Below are positions 8,641 to 16,857 of a stretch of DNA of 35,504 bases, in pieces. The notes under the pieces were generated by a model. The model was not told where the DNA came from. It ran no database searches and saw only the letters and a list, made by a program, of their open reading frames with translations. The stretch is taken from NCBI GenBank assembly GCA_001513185.1, contig LFST01000054.1, positions 66,625 to 102,128 on the forward strand, in the 5' to 3' direction. A program made the position numbers and the translations under genes. Source of the stretch: Candidatus Fermentithermobacillaceae bacterium DTU015 (lineage in GTDB: Bacteria > Bacillota > Sulfobacillia > Fermentithermobacillales > Fermentithermobacillaceae). Positions within the stretch are counted from its first letter, which is position 1. Every line of letters begins with the position of its first letter.

Positions 8641-10004
8641 AGCTCCAACCCCAAGCTTCCCAATAATAGACTTCTTGCCTGTTCCGGGAATCTCCTTGAA
8701 AGCACACCGCACATAGCCATGATATATTCCCTGTCCAGTACAACCTGGGCGGCTGCAGGATACAGCTCCCTGCCGTACCCTTTGCCTATCAGCTTTGAAA
8801 GCACCTGCTCGCCTCCTGGCAACCTGGTAAGGGGTCCCCCGGTACCGATGATGAATTTTACGCTGGAAAGATCTTTACCGGAAGCCACAGTCATCCTGCC
8901 TTGAGGCCCATACAGGTGTTTGATGGTACCCACGTGACGCTTAAATGCAATACTTATCGCCACATCTCTGAGATAAGATACGAGCTTTATTTGTTTGTCG
9001 GTCTTAGGGATTACTTCCAAATTGGCAAGCACGGGTTCCGGGTCAAATCCTAAGTCTAGCCCAATCCTGTCTTTGGCAAGTTCAGCTATGTTCCTGGCAT
9101 TTACGTGGATCCCCAAGTCCCCCTCAACCGTCCTTTTGGCCAAGGGCTCGGGGGCTTCCAATATCGCCTGGATTTCAGGGCTGCCTTTTGCCACTGAGTG
9201 GACGTCAACAGTTGCACCGCCCACGTCAACGGCACACAGGTCTCCCAGCACCGGCCACAAGACCTTGCACGCCTCCATTACAGCGCCGGGAGTAGGCATT
9301 ATCGGGCCGTTGACCATGGTTCTGATTTTGTCCATTCCAGGCGCAGTTACTATGTGTTCCTCAAATACTTCCTGGATCACCCGCCTGGCAGGTTCGATTA
9401 TCAGCTCATCTACCCGGGGATAAACATTATCTACAAAATAGGCTTTGATGCCCGCCTCATCGAAAATCTGCTTGATCTCGCCTCGTGCTGCGATGTTACC
9501 TGCGTAGATTACCGGACAGTCAAGCTTTAAGCCGGCGATCAGCTTGGCATTATGTATGGCAGTGTGCTTCTCGCCGTAATCTACCCCTCCTGCTAACAAA
9601 ATGATCTTGGGGTTTACCCGGCGAAGCTCTTCCACATCAGCCTGGGTCATTTCACCGGCAGTTATCATCTTGATCACGGCGCCGGCACCAAGCGCAGCTT
9701 CCCTGGCGGCCCTCACGGTCATGTCGTACACCAGTCCATGGACGCTCATGGATAGCCCGCCGGCGGCGCTTGAAGCTGCCATCATAAGATCCCATTCAAG
9801 GTCGTCAGAACCCTTTTGCCCCAGGTTCAATGCCAGGTCCCGTAGCGCCGACCTGAGCGCAACTGTAACATCCCCCGGATCTTCCAGGGTAGCGCCCATC
9901 CCCTGGCCTAGGAGGCGGGGGGTATCCCCGCCGTCTCCCAGGTCAACTGCATTTACTACCGTGGTAGTACTGCCGATTTCAGCTACAAGTACGTCAATTT
10001 TCAT
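8637..10004 (-). CDS. GlmL/MutL-family ATPase, probable reactivator of ornithine aminomutase
   Basis: The 455-aa product has an actin-like (ASKHA) ATPase layout: phosphate loop AEIGSTTTVVNAV near residues 8-20, DVGGATVDVHS at 260-270, and a later GTGGPLTRL. This is the MutL/GlmL family found beside B12-dependent carbon-skeleton and amino mutases, where members are thought to help exchange damaged cobalamin. Placed directly after oraE, it most likely maintains D-ornithine aminomutase. ATG 10004 overlaps the end of oraE by 11 bases; the larger frame starting at 10124 is rejected because homology begins at MKIDVLVAEIG. No clear ribosome site is seen, consistent with translational coupling. Confidence 0.87.
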   Translation of the reverse strand: MKIDVLVAEIGSTTTVVNAVDLGDGGDTPRLLGQGMGATLEDPGDVTVALRSALRDLALNLGQKGSDDLEWDLMMAASSAAGGLSMSVHGLVYDMTVRAAREAALGAGAVIKMITAGEMTQADVEELRRVNPKIILLAGGVDYGEKHTAIHNAKLIAGLKLDCPVIYAGNIAARGEIKQIFDEAGIKAYFVDNVYPRVDELIIEPARRVIQEVFEEHIVTAPGMDKIRTMVNGPIMPTPGAVMEACKVLWPVLGDLCAVDVGGATVDVHSVAKGSPEIQAILEAPEPLAKRTVEGDLGIHVNARNIAELAKDRIGLDLGFDPEPVLANLEVIPKTDKQIKLVSYLRDVAISIAFKRHVGTIKHLYGPQGRMTVASGKDLSSVKFIIGTGGPLTRLPGGEQVLSKLIGKGYGRELYPAAAQVVLDREYIMAMCGVLSRRFPEQARSLLLGSLGLEL

Positions 10005-12246
10005 CTGCGACCCGCTTTCTGCCTTTACCTTCCGCCCAGAGTTCCCTGCGCTTTTCCACCAAGAAGGAAGCCACGTGAATTCCCTTGGTACCCCTGCCGA
10101 AGCCTGCATCCATCCCGGCTTCAACGGCCAGTTCGTTGGTGACTTGGGTACCGCCGCTTACCAGGATAAACCTGTCCCTTACGCCTTTTTCCACGCAAAG
10201 CTTGGCCAGTTTTTCCATGTTCTTTCTGTGTATGTCTGCATGACTGATGATGGTGGATATCAAGATGGCATCGGCATCTTCCTCAATGGCTGCGTCTACC
10301 ATCTTTTCCACGGGCACCGAGGTCCCAAGGTAGACCGCTTTGATGCCGAAGCCTTCAATGCCGCCGTGCTTGATGTCGATGATTTCCCTCATGCCCACCG
10401 AATGTTCGTCTTCACCCACGGTCCCGCACACAACTTTCATGGGATACTTTGCTATTTCCTGTCTGATTTCGTCTTCAGAGAGGAGCTTGGGCTTTTCGGG
10501 GATCTTGAGTTCAGACCGCTTTAGGACAAATGGCACTATTCCCTTAAGTTCGATGAGGGTGCCCTCTGCGGGGTGTATCACCCGCTTGTGAATGATTTCA
10601 GCCTGTTCAAGGCCCAACCTTTCAGCCAGTTCCAGCGCGGCGCTTTCGGCAATCGGTTCCGGTTCAGGGAAGAACGCTTTCACCGTGATGTAGCCGTCTT
10701 TTGCCCACTCCACTTCAGGCCGTACAGCATCGGGGCCGTACTGCTCATCCACAGTAGCCAGGCGCTTCTCCACGTTGTCTTCGGGATCTAATTCGTCGAT
10801 GTAGACGATCTTATCCCGGTTGCAGAAAGTACATCCATCGATCAAATCGCAGGGTTTGGACAAACCTTCAGGCAAGTTATTGTAGCCAAAGTGATGGCAC
10901 ACCGGCGCCATGTAGTCCTCGTCCCGTTTGACTATGCTCCCTGCGGCCACTCCGCCGTTGGGGTCCCTGGCGATACCGTCGCCGTTCCTCGCGGGGTATT
11001 CCCCGGAATCGACAAAGAAGCCCTTTGCTACAGCATTGAAGTATCCCTCTTCCTTGATTTCCTCTAGGAAGAGCACTGCCCTTTCCGCCAATTCCCTCAC
11101 TTTCTTGGGGATGGGGCCGTCTTGCTTGATCTCTACCATATCCCGCAGGCCGTCCATGCCCACCAGTGCCTGCTTGGCAGTCTCAACCGCAGCTACGTTG
11201 TTGTAGTGCCACGGTACATTCCGGCCTTCGTCGGGGGTAATGGTGCTCTGCACATCCGCCGACGTAAGCCTGGATACCATCAGGTTGAGCACGTGGGTCA
11301 CGGTGGCTTCCCTGGGATCCGACTCTATGTGCCTGGTATTCTGCTGCGCCCTGACCTTGTAGTCCGAGAACAGCCACCTGAGGCACACTGCATACGGCAG
11401 GTCGTAGGAAAGCGCCGGCCCAGGCGGTGCTGTGGGCGGTACAGATGACAGGGCAATCTTGTCTTTGTCCATGCCTATCATCTCAGAATACGCTGTGTTG
11501 ATCGCATGCTGCACCAGGAGTTCCGGCATTACCTTCCATGCTTCCCTGGCAGTGGCATTGGCGTTGTGGGCGCCGTCAATCTGCAGCATTCCGAACGCCG
11601 CCATGATCTTTTTGGCAACGGCAGCATCCACAAACGAACGCTGCATGTTGACGTTCCTGTAGAGCACGTTATACTGCGGATCTTGATGGGCTCCGTTGAC
11701 TCCCTCTTCAGCAAACAACACGGCTATCTCAGGCCCCGCCACCCCTGACACGTAGGAGTGGAAGTTGATGGGCCGGCCCACTTCATCTTCAATGAGGTCC
11801 AGGGCTTTCCTGGTGGCCCTGAGCTGCTTGCGGGTAATGGGGATCCCGCCCACGCCTTCAGGTGTCCCCTCCAGCAACCCGTCGATGTGGCTTTGGCCCG
11901 TGGTGCGGATTACCATGATGTGGTCCGCTCCGTGCCATGCAGCCATGCGCATCCGCCGCAGGTCGTCTTCAAACCGGCCTGACGCGATTTCTGTGGTGAT
12001 CACACAGTCCGGCTGCGGATCAATGTTCTGAAAATACTTGGCTGCCGGCAAAGGTATGGACCGTTTGAGCGGCTCAGATGTCTCAGAATATGTAAACGGC
12101 CCGAGCCTCTGGCCGGGTTGTTGCTTGCGCCACGTCCACCCAAAACGCCTGGGTTTGTAATTTTCCAGATCCTCAAGGACCCGGCGTACATCCAATTTTT
12201 CTTCCGGGTTAAGTGTGTATCCCTGGTCTGTCCGTGCTTGCTTCAT
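9994..12246 (-). CDS. oraE: D-ornithine 4,5-aminomutase, large subunit
   Basis: This 750-aa subunit carries both cofactors of the mutase that converts D-ornithine to (2R,4S)-2,4-diaminopentanoate. The C-terminal cobalamin domain has DEHSVG, a DxHxxG motif with His615 as cobalt ligand, and SGGTQVTNE further on. Lys626, eleven residues after that histidine, matches the known lysine that binds PLP in the resting enzyme (His618/Lys629 in the Clostridium sticklandii protein, from memory). The N-terminal two thirds form the TIM barrel that binds PLP and substrate. ATG 12246 overlaps the oraS stop (ATGA). Length agrees with the family, and no key residue is missing. Confidence 0.95.
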   Translation of the reverse strand: MKQARTDQGYTLNPEEKLDVRRVLEDLENYKPRRFGWTWRKQQPGQRLGPFTYSETSEPLKRSIPLPAAKYFQNIDPQPDCVITTEIASGRFEDDLRRMRMAAWHGADHIMVIRTTGQSHIDGLLEGTPEGVGGIPITRKQLRATRKALDLIEDEVGRPINFHSYVSGVAGPEIAVLFAEEGVNGAHQDPQYNVLYRNVNMQRSFVDAAVAKKIMAAFGMLQIDGAHNANATAREAWKVMPELLVQHAINTAYSEMIGMDKDKIALSSVPPTAPPGPALSYDLPYAVCLRWLFSDYKVRAQQNTRHIESDPREATVTHVLNLMVSRLTSADVQSTITPDEGRNVPWHYNNVAAVETAKQALVGMDGLRDMVEIKQDGPIPKKVRELAERAVLFLEEIKEEGYFNAVAKGFFVDSGEYPARNGDGIARDPNGGVAAGSIVKRDEDYMAPVCHHFGYNNLPEGLSKPCDLIDGCTFCNRDKIVYIDELDPEDNVEKRLATVDEQYGPDAVRPEVEWAKDGYITVKAFFPEPEPIAESAALELAERLGLEQAEIIHKRVIHPAEGTLIELKGIVPFVLKRSELKIPEKPKLLSEDEIRQEIAKYPMKVVCGTVGEDEHSVGMREIIDIKHGGIEGFGIKAVYLGTSVPVEKMVDAAIEEDADAILISTIISHADIHRKNMEKLAKLCVEKGVRDRFILVSGGTQVTNELAVEAGMDAGFGRGTKGIHVASFLVEKRRELWAEGKGRKRVADEN

Positions 12247-12611
12247 TGACTTGCTCCACCTCCAAACAGGCTGACAACTTCGTCCCATCCGCTACCTGAA
12301 GCAAGTTGTTTGCCAGCCTGAAGGTAGTCAATGCCCCGGGCCTTGGCGAAGGTGAGCACGATGTTACCTGCCCCCTTGCCAAGCAACCCTCGCTTTTCGG
12401 CAGATGATACTATGGACTGGGCTTCCAAGCTTGAAAAGCCCATGCGCAACAGCACCGATCTCTCGATGGAAGGGGAAGTATGGGTATACGCCAAGTCGTA
12501 GAGGGGCTTGACTATTTCCCGTGCAAGCTCCCAGAATCTTTCCTTGAGTTCCTCGTCGGACAGCTCCGCCAAGTGCTTGCGCCTCTCTTCGAAATCGCAC
12601 GGTCTCTGCAT
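12243..12611 (-). CDS. oraS: D-ornithine 4,5-aminomutase, small subunit
   Basis: A 122-aa, mostly helical protein matching the size of OraS, the partner that binds OraE to make the active heterotetramer. It is recognised from the conserved stretch RSVLLRMGFSSLEA and from its place between ortB and oraE. The ATG overlaps the ortB stop codon (TAATG) and its own stop overlaps the oraE start (ATGA), so the two subunits are translationally coupled. It carries no cofactor site itself. Confidence 0.93.
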   Translation of the reverse strand: MQRPCDFEERRKHLAELSDEELKERFWELAREIVKPLYDLAYTHTSPSIERSVLLRMGFSSLEAQSIVSSAEKRGLLGKGAGNIVLTFAKARGIDYLQAGKQLASGSGWDEVVSLFGGGASQ

Positions 12612-14035
12612 TAGTACTCCACCCCCAGACTTTCCAGCACCGACGCCACAAATTCAGGGCTTGAATTTGTATCTTCAGCGAGAAACTCCAGTTCTTCCTG
12701 GGTGATCTTGGACACCTTGTTCCTTTGTACGGCGTTCCTGATATATGATTTCCTCATTCTGTCCAAGTCCACCTCAGTCACACTGAGCTGTGAGAAATGC
12801 TCAGGGATGGCAATTACCTTTCCAGGTACGTTGAGTTTAGGCTCGCCCCGGATTACTTCTACGCCGTTTTCCCTTGCAAAGTGCAGCTGGGCTTGAGGAT
12901 GCTTTCCTGCGCCTGTATATTCGGTTTCCTGAACAACCACAATTTCGTCTTCAGGGAGCTCCCTGGCAAGGGCTATGGCAGCTGCAAGGGAGGTGTTGCC
13001 TGCAGGCCCTCGCTCTAAGCCCTCTACCTGCGCCAGAGCTTCAGTGACATAGAACACTTCACCCTGGGTGACTAGCACATACCGGTCCAGGTACCTCAGA
13101 GGCCTTGCAGCGTTCCTGGGGACGTCGGTCCTGTCAGGCCATGTAGCAAAGGGAACTCCAAACCCTGTGTGTCCTGTGGTAAACGATTTTTTGTTGAAAT
13201 CATTATCAGAAGCCATATGAAGCCCGGTGAGGTCTACGCTGGCGCCGATTATCTTGGACTTGGCACCGGCTTTGCGTACTCCTCTGGCTGTGCCGGTTAC
13301 GTTGCCGCCGCCGGCGTGGGTGACAACCACATAAGCCGGATCCTTGCCGTACCTTGCCCTGCACTGTTCTACCAGCTCATATCCTAGGGTCTCTACTCCT
13401 GATATAGCAAACGGGCTGTACAGAGACGCGTTGAAGTAACCGGTTTCTTCAAGAAGTATCAGGGATACATAGAACAGCTCAGGCCCAACGGTAAGCTGTA
13501 TGACCTCGGCGCCGTAAGCTTCGCATTTCCTGGATTTTTCGATGATCTCAGGCTGGCCTACGTGGCGGGAATCGAATACTTCCTGGACGATAATGCATCC
13601 CAGGTTGGCCATGTTAGCCTGGGAAGCCACGGCTGCGCCGTAGTTGCCGCTGGTGGCTGCCAGCACACCTGGATATCCCAGTTTCTTGGCGTGATATACG
13701 GACACGGCTGCCCTCCTGTCTTTGAAGCTTCCCGAAGGATTGGCAGCCTCGTCTTTCACCAGAATCCTTGCGCCGTAACCCGGCTTGGAGGTCTTCCTTA
13801 CCAGTTCGGTTATGTTCCTAAGTTCCAAAAGGGGAGTATTCCCCACCCCCACCTGCTGCTGGATCCGCCTAACCTCATCCAGGGAATATCCGGCTTTCTC
13901 CATCATTCCTTCGTAATCAAACGCAATATCTGAGTAGATGAATTCGTCATATTCGAGGCCCAAGGCTTTTTTCATGATCTCGCCGCGGCGGGCCATTACT
14001 GCGTTGTATGACAAGTCACGGAACACCTCAGTCAT
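12611..14035 (-). CDS. ortB: 2-amino-4-oxopentanoate thiolase, beta subunit
   Basis: The 474-aa PLP subunit of the enzyme that cleaves 2-amino-4-oxopentanoate with CoA to acetyl-CoA and alanine. The fold-type II PLP lysine is Lys105 in NPSGSFKDRR, the threonine-synthase-like motif; THAGGGNVTG and GPAGNTSLA are likely phosphate and active-site loops. It is unrelated to ordinary acetyl-CoA thiolases. ATG 14035 lies eight bases inside the end of ortA. The pair forms the final step of the ornithine pathway. Confidence 0.93.
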   Translation of the reverse strand: MTEVFRDLSYNAVMARRGEIMKKALGLEYDEFIYSDIAFDYEGMMEKAGYSLDEVRRIQQQVGVGNTPLLELRNITELVRKTSKPGYGARILVKDEAANPSGSFKDRRAAVSVYHAKKLGYPGVLAATSGNYGAAVASQANMANLGCIIVQEVFDSRHVGQPEIIEKSRKCEAYGAEVIQLTVGPELFYVSLILLEETGYFNASLYSPFAISGVETLGYELVEQCRARYGKDPAYVVVTHAGGGNVTGTARGVRKAGAKSKIIGASVDLTGLHMASDNDFNKKSFTTGHTGFGVPFATWPDRTDVPRNAARPLRYLDRYVLVTQGEVFYVTEALAQVEGLERGPAGNTSLAAAIALARELPEDEIVVVQETEYTGAGKHPQAQLHFARENGVEVIRGEPKLNVPGKVIAIPEHFSQLSVTEVDLDRMRKSYIRNAVQRNKVSKITQEELEFLAEDTNSSPEFVASVLESLGVEY

Positions 14036-14333
14036 CCTCCTTCAGCATAGCCCTGAGTTCTTGGCCGATGGTTGAGAGCTCCGGCACAGACGGCCCGAAA
14101 GAATGGGTATACCCCGGGTTTACCCTGGTCAAAGTACCCTTGACTATCCTGTTGGCGGGCGTCCTGATTTCAATTTCCTCTCCCACTTTCCCGGAGCTCA
14201 TAGCCCAGCCTTTAACCCAGCACTCCAATGGGACCTTCTTAGTGTCCTCAGGAACATCAGGGGAACGCTCTTCAGCGGGCAAAACCACATAGTGAATCTC
14301 GACCCATTCGCCTTGCTTGCATGTTTGTGACAC
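14028..14333 (-). CDS. ortA: 2-amino-4-oxopentanoate thiolase, alpha subunit
   Basis: A 101-aa protein matching OrtA in size, in its opening (GEWVEIHYVVLPAEER) and in its place between ord and ortB. It is required with OrtB for thiolase activity. Two GTG starts are possible. GTG 14333 is chosen because GAGGTGA lies eight bases upstream; GTG 14342 overlaps that site. No metal motif or signal sequence is present. Confidence 0.9.
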   Translation of the reverse strand: MSQTCKQGEWVEIHYVVLPAEERSPDVPEDTKKVPLECWVKGWAMSSGKVGEEIEIRTPANRIVKGTLTRVNPGYTHSFGPSVPELSTIGQELRAMLKEDD

Positions 14334-14401
14334 GATACTCACCTCACTGAGACTATTGCTCAGGGCCCCAGAAGACCCTTCATAAAACCAACGGCCGGCT
14401 A

Positions 14402-15445
14402 TTATCTGCGCTTGTTGAGTGACAACGTATGCATCAACCTGGGAACAGGCAAGTCTGCCATGGTCACAAGCCCCTTAGGCCCGCTTAGCACAAGGGGAAT
14501 CATGTTTACGGCTATGGCCATGGTCCCGATCCCACCCGGAATTTCAGGCTCGATTGCCAGATTCACAGGCGGGTTGCCCTTGATGGTTATGTAGTCTCCT
14601 GTGCTTACGCCTTCTGCGTCGGGGCAGATCTGTTGGGGATGCTCCAGGAATATTACTTCCTTGCCGTTGGAATACGCCCTGGCGATGTGGCGGCAACCGG
14701 CTACATTCCCAGGAGCAACTGTCACGTGGGGGGTCCGTCTCTCAACGCTGGTTATGATGGGCTCCCGCTCTTCAACCACTTCATCGATTTCCCAACCAAG
14801 GGCTTTGGCGATGAGCATCACCGACTGCATAAACCCGATATGCCCAACGATCTCGCCGGAAGCCAGCCCTTGCTCAAATTCTTCAGGGGTTGTGCCCACT
14901 CCCTGGGTTTTCATTACGGTAGGCCCAAAGGGCGAAAGATCATTGACCCGCTTGCCGTGTATATGCTCAACATCCATGCATATACCAGTGAGGGCTATGA
15001 TAAGGGTATCCAAAATGAACCCCGGGTTAATCCCTGTACCCAGCACCGCTTTGCCTTTCTGCTTTGCCAGGCTGTCAATCTTGTCGGCCAGTTCTTGGGA
15101 TGCAGCCCAGGGATACGCCATTTCTTCGGCGATTGTGATCACGTTGGCATCGTGCTGTAAGGCAGTCTCGATGGCTGGATATACTTCGGAGACGAAGGAA
15201 GAAATGCTGATAAGCGCGATGTCAGGCCTGGACTCAAATGCTTCGTCCGCATCGTGTGTGACGATAACTCCTGTAGACGGCTTATCAAGAACCTCCCCCA
15301 GGTCCTTGCCTACTTTAGCTGGATTGAGTTCAACTGCTGCGACGATTTCTACGTCTGGATTCTCCAGAAGCATTGAAGCCATGCCGCTTCCCATGGCTCC
15401 CAAGCCCCAGAGGAGTACCCTTGTCTTACCGTTGCCAGTACCCAT
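14402..15445 (-). CDS. ord: 2,4-diaminopentanoate dehydrogenase
   Basis: A 347-aa NAD(P)-dependent oxidoreductase that deaminates 2,4-diaminopentanoate at C4 to 2-amino-4-oxopentanoate. The nucleotide-binding Rossmann motif is GLGAMG (14-19), followed by [15 protein letters not shown]; the rest resembles dihydrodipicolinate-reductase-like dehydrogenases. ATG 15445 follows AGGAGG by seven bases; the open frame upstream to 15577 is leader RNA rather than protein. It is the first gene of the ornithine operon, 240 bases after cwlD. Confidence 0.93.
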   Translation of the reverse strand: MGTGNGKTRVLLWGLGAMGSGMASMLLENPDVEIVAAVELNPAKVGKDLGEVLDKPSTGVIVTHDADEAFESRPDIALISISSFVSEVYPAIETALQHDANVITIAEEMAYPWAASQELADKIDSLAKQKGKAVLGTGINPGFILDTLIIALTGICMDVEHIHGKRVNDLSPFGPTVMKTQGVGTTPEEFEQGLASGEIVGHIGFMQSVMLIAKALGWEIDEVVEEREPIITSVERRTPHVTVAPGNVAGCRHIARAYSNGKEVIFLEHPQQICPDAEGVSTGDYITIKGNPPVNLAIEPEIPGGIGTMAIAVNMIPLVLSGPKGLVTMADLPVPRLMHTLSLNKRR

Positions 15446-15576
15446 CGCTAAACCTCCTGACATACTTAGTGAGCCGCTGCTAGCCAGCAGCCGGCCAACA
15501 AAATAATAGGCCGATTTCCTGACTAGATTGTGTATCGGGACGTCATTTATGACGAAAGTCAGCAATCCGGCTAGCA
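15446..15576 (-). promoter_or_regulatory. candidate structured leader RNA upstream of ord
   Basis: Nested complementary segments are present in the leader. An outer stem of eight pairs joins 15569-15576 and 15478-15485 (TGCTAGCC/GGCTAGCA). Inside it, six pairs join 15557-15562 and 15519-15524 (CTGACT/AGTCAG) around the hairpin CGTCA-TAAA-TGACG (15541-15554). A second hairpin is CGGCC/GGCCG (15509-15513 with 15492-15496). A downstream hairpin GCTGCT-GGCT-AGCAGC (15476-15491) would use the same bases as the outer stem, and the ord ribosome site (AGGAGG) lies some 20 bases further on. This resembles a switch, but it is a hand-folded model and matches no RNA family I know. Confidence 0.35.
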
Positions 15577-15636
15577 TTCATTCATTCTTGAATAACGTGC
15601 CAAATTCCTTCTTTTCAGCAGGAAATATCACGACAA

Positions 15637-15653
15637 GGCAATTCCCAACCCAA
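15637..15653 (-). promoter_or_regulatory. possible sigma-54 promoter of the ornithine operon
   Basis: On the minus strand TTGG (-24) and TTGC (-12) elements occur with the required GG-N10-GC spacing (GG at 15650-15651, GC at 15638-15639). The inner part of the -24 box (CAC) is not conserved. Transcription would start near 15626, giving a leader of about 180 bases. No sigma-A promoter was found in this gap. Sigma-54 control of ornithine fermentation has been reported in Clostridioides difficile (from memory), which makes the match plausible but not proven. Confidence 0.4.
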
Positions 15654-15685
15654 TATGATAACACTGATAGCAGGGGAAAAGGATG

Positions 15686-16399
15686 TCACTGGGGAGACAA
15701 AAAGGCAAGGATCGCGTTATATATGCACGTAACGAGTTTTTGCTGATACCGGTCAGAACCGAGTAACTTTTCCTCGTCAGGGTTGGACAGAAAGCCCAGT
15801 TCCACCGTAACTGCAGGCATTTCAGCGTGATTGAGGATGAAATGGTCCAGCTGGGAGGAAATCTCCCGCTCAGTATCGGTGTGTTTTGCGAACTCATCCT
15901 GGATGAGCTGGGCCAGCCTCTTTGAATCGGGGTGCTTGGATGCGTTGTAGAACACCTGTGCCCCTCTTTCCCACGGGTCGGTGAAGTCGTTGCAATGGAT
16001 GGATATGGCAACCGAGGCCTTGGATTGCTTCATGATGTTTATACGGGCCTGGACATCGCTTACTTCAGGTGTCTCCAGGTCATAATCGCCGGTACGCGTG
16101 TAAACTACTTGAGCGCCGCTCCTCGCCAGCCGGTCACCAAGCAGCAGGGCTACTTTGAGCACAATCTCTTTTTCCGTGTAGATCTCGCCGCAAGCTCCGG
16201 GATCGATCCCGCCGTGGCCTGGATCTATAAAGATCACGTGTCCCTCAAGCGGCCTTACCGAGCTAACGGTTATTACACCTCGGGAAATGAAAAGGCTTAT
16301 CACAAGCGAAGCCGCCAGGATACCCAAAACGCCTTTGGGGAATAGTTCAAAAAGGGGCCGGCCTCTACGCCTGCCCCTTCTTCGCCGGTTTCTCCGCAT
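15686..16399 (-). CDS. cwlD: N-acetylmuramoyl-L-alanine amidase CwlD (spore cortex)
   Basis: A 237-aa zinc amidase. A very basic N-terminus (RRNRRRRGRRRGR) precedes one membrane anchor (about 23-46), and the Amidase_3 domain follows. Ligands and catalytic residues are His62 (DPGHGG), Glu78 (TEKEIV), His135 (SIHCN) and Glu200 (VELGF). In sporulating Bacillota CwlD strips peptides from muramic acid in the cortex so that muramic-delta-lactam can form, which marks the organism as a likely spore former. The gene follows rpsI by 70 bases, the order seen in other Bacillota. Other Amidase_3 roles are possible but less likely in this position. Confidence 0.85.
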   Translation of the reverse strand: MRRNRRRRGRRRGRPLFELFPKGVLGILAASLVISLFISRGVITVSSVRPLEGHVIFIDPGHGGIDPGACGEIYTEKEIVLKVALLLGDRLARSGAQVVYTRTGDYDLETPEVSDVQARINIMKQSKASVAISIHCNDFTDPWERGAQVFYNASKHPDSKRLAQLIQDEFAKHTDTEREISSQLDHFILNHAEMPAVTVELGFLSNPDEEKLLGSDRYQQKLVTCIYNAILAFLSPQ

Positions 16400-16435
16400 C
16401 CGTGATTCCTCTCAAAACACAATACTACAGATAAT

Positions 16436-16463
16436 CTATATACCCACAGCACACCAAATATGT
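16436..16463 (-). promoter_or_regulatory. possible sigma-E-like sporulation promoter of cwlD
   Basis: In the rpsI-cwlD gap the minus strand reads ACATATT (16457-16463), then 13 bases, then GTATATAG (16436-16443). The first box resembles the mother-cell sigma-E -35 consensus; the second matches the -10 box only in part. Bacillus subtilis cwlD is known to be expressed in the mother cell. Weak evidence. Confidence 0.28.
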
Positions 16464-16469
16464 CCGGGA

Positions 16470-16856
16470 TTAGCGTTTTGAGAACTGGGAAGCTTTCCTG
16501 GCCTTCTTGAGACCGTACTTTTTCCGCTCTTTCATGCGGGGATCCCGGGTCAGGAAGCCTGCTTTCTTCAGGATGCTCCTATAATTGCTGTCCACTTTCA
16601 GTAGAGCCCTGGCAAGCCCGTGCCTTGTTGCCCCTGCCTGGCCGCTAAGCCCGCCTCCCCTGGCGTTAACATAAACATCAAAACGTCCCTCAGTACCGGT
16701 CAGACGCAGAGGGGAGAGTGCATGGGCCTCAAGCACTTTGTCGCCAAAATACTCGGTAAGTTCTTTGCCGTTAACAATAAACCTTCCAGTACCTGGCAAG
16801 AGCCTTACCCTGGCCACCGCATGTTTCCGCCGTCCAGTAGCAAATATTTGCTCCAT
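16470..16856 (-). CDS. rpsI: 30S ribosomal protein S9
   Basis: A 128-aa S9 with the conserved opening [18 protein letters not shown] and the C-terminal SKR that reaches the tRNA in the P site. ATG 16856 sits one base after the rplM stop, with AGGAGG eight bases upstream; an ORF extension to 16985 is not real. Co-transcribed with rplM. Confidence 0.97.
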   Translation of the reverse strand: MEQIFATGRRKHAVARVRLLPGTGRFIVNGKELTEYFGDKVLEAHALSPLRLTGTEGRFDVYVNARGGGLSGQAGATRHGLARALLKVDSNYRSILKKAGFLTRDPRMKERKKYGLKKARKASQFSKR

Positions 16857-16857
16857 C

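Noticed and set aside
10005-10124. Longer N-terminus for the GlmL-like protein from ATG 10124.
   Set aside because: This would overlap oraE by 131 bases, and family homology begins at MKIDVLVAEIG.
9601-10524. Plus-strand open frame of 307 codons.
   Set aside because: It is antisense to oraE and the GlmL-like gene, has no family resemblance and a serine/proline-rich shadow composition.
14601-15506. Plus-strand open frame of 301 codons.
   Set aside because: Antisense shadow of ord; ord has clear homology and ribosome site.
15446-15685. Cobalamin riboswitch controlling the B12-dependent ornithine pathway.
   Set aside because: The conserved B12 box and its surrounding core were not found in the leader.
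16410-16483. Nine-base perfect inverted repeat (TCTCAAAAC/GTTTTGAGA) around the rpsI-cwlD gap.
   Set aside because: Arms are 56 bases apart and repeats of this length and distance are expected several times by chance in a window of this size; no T tract follows.
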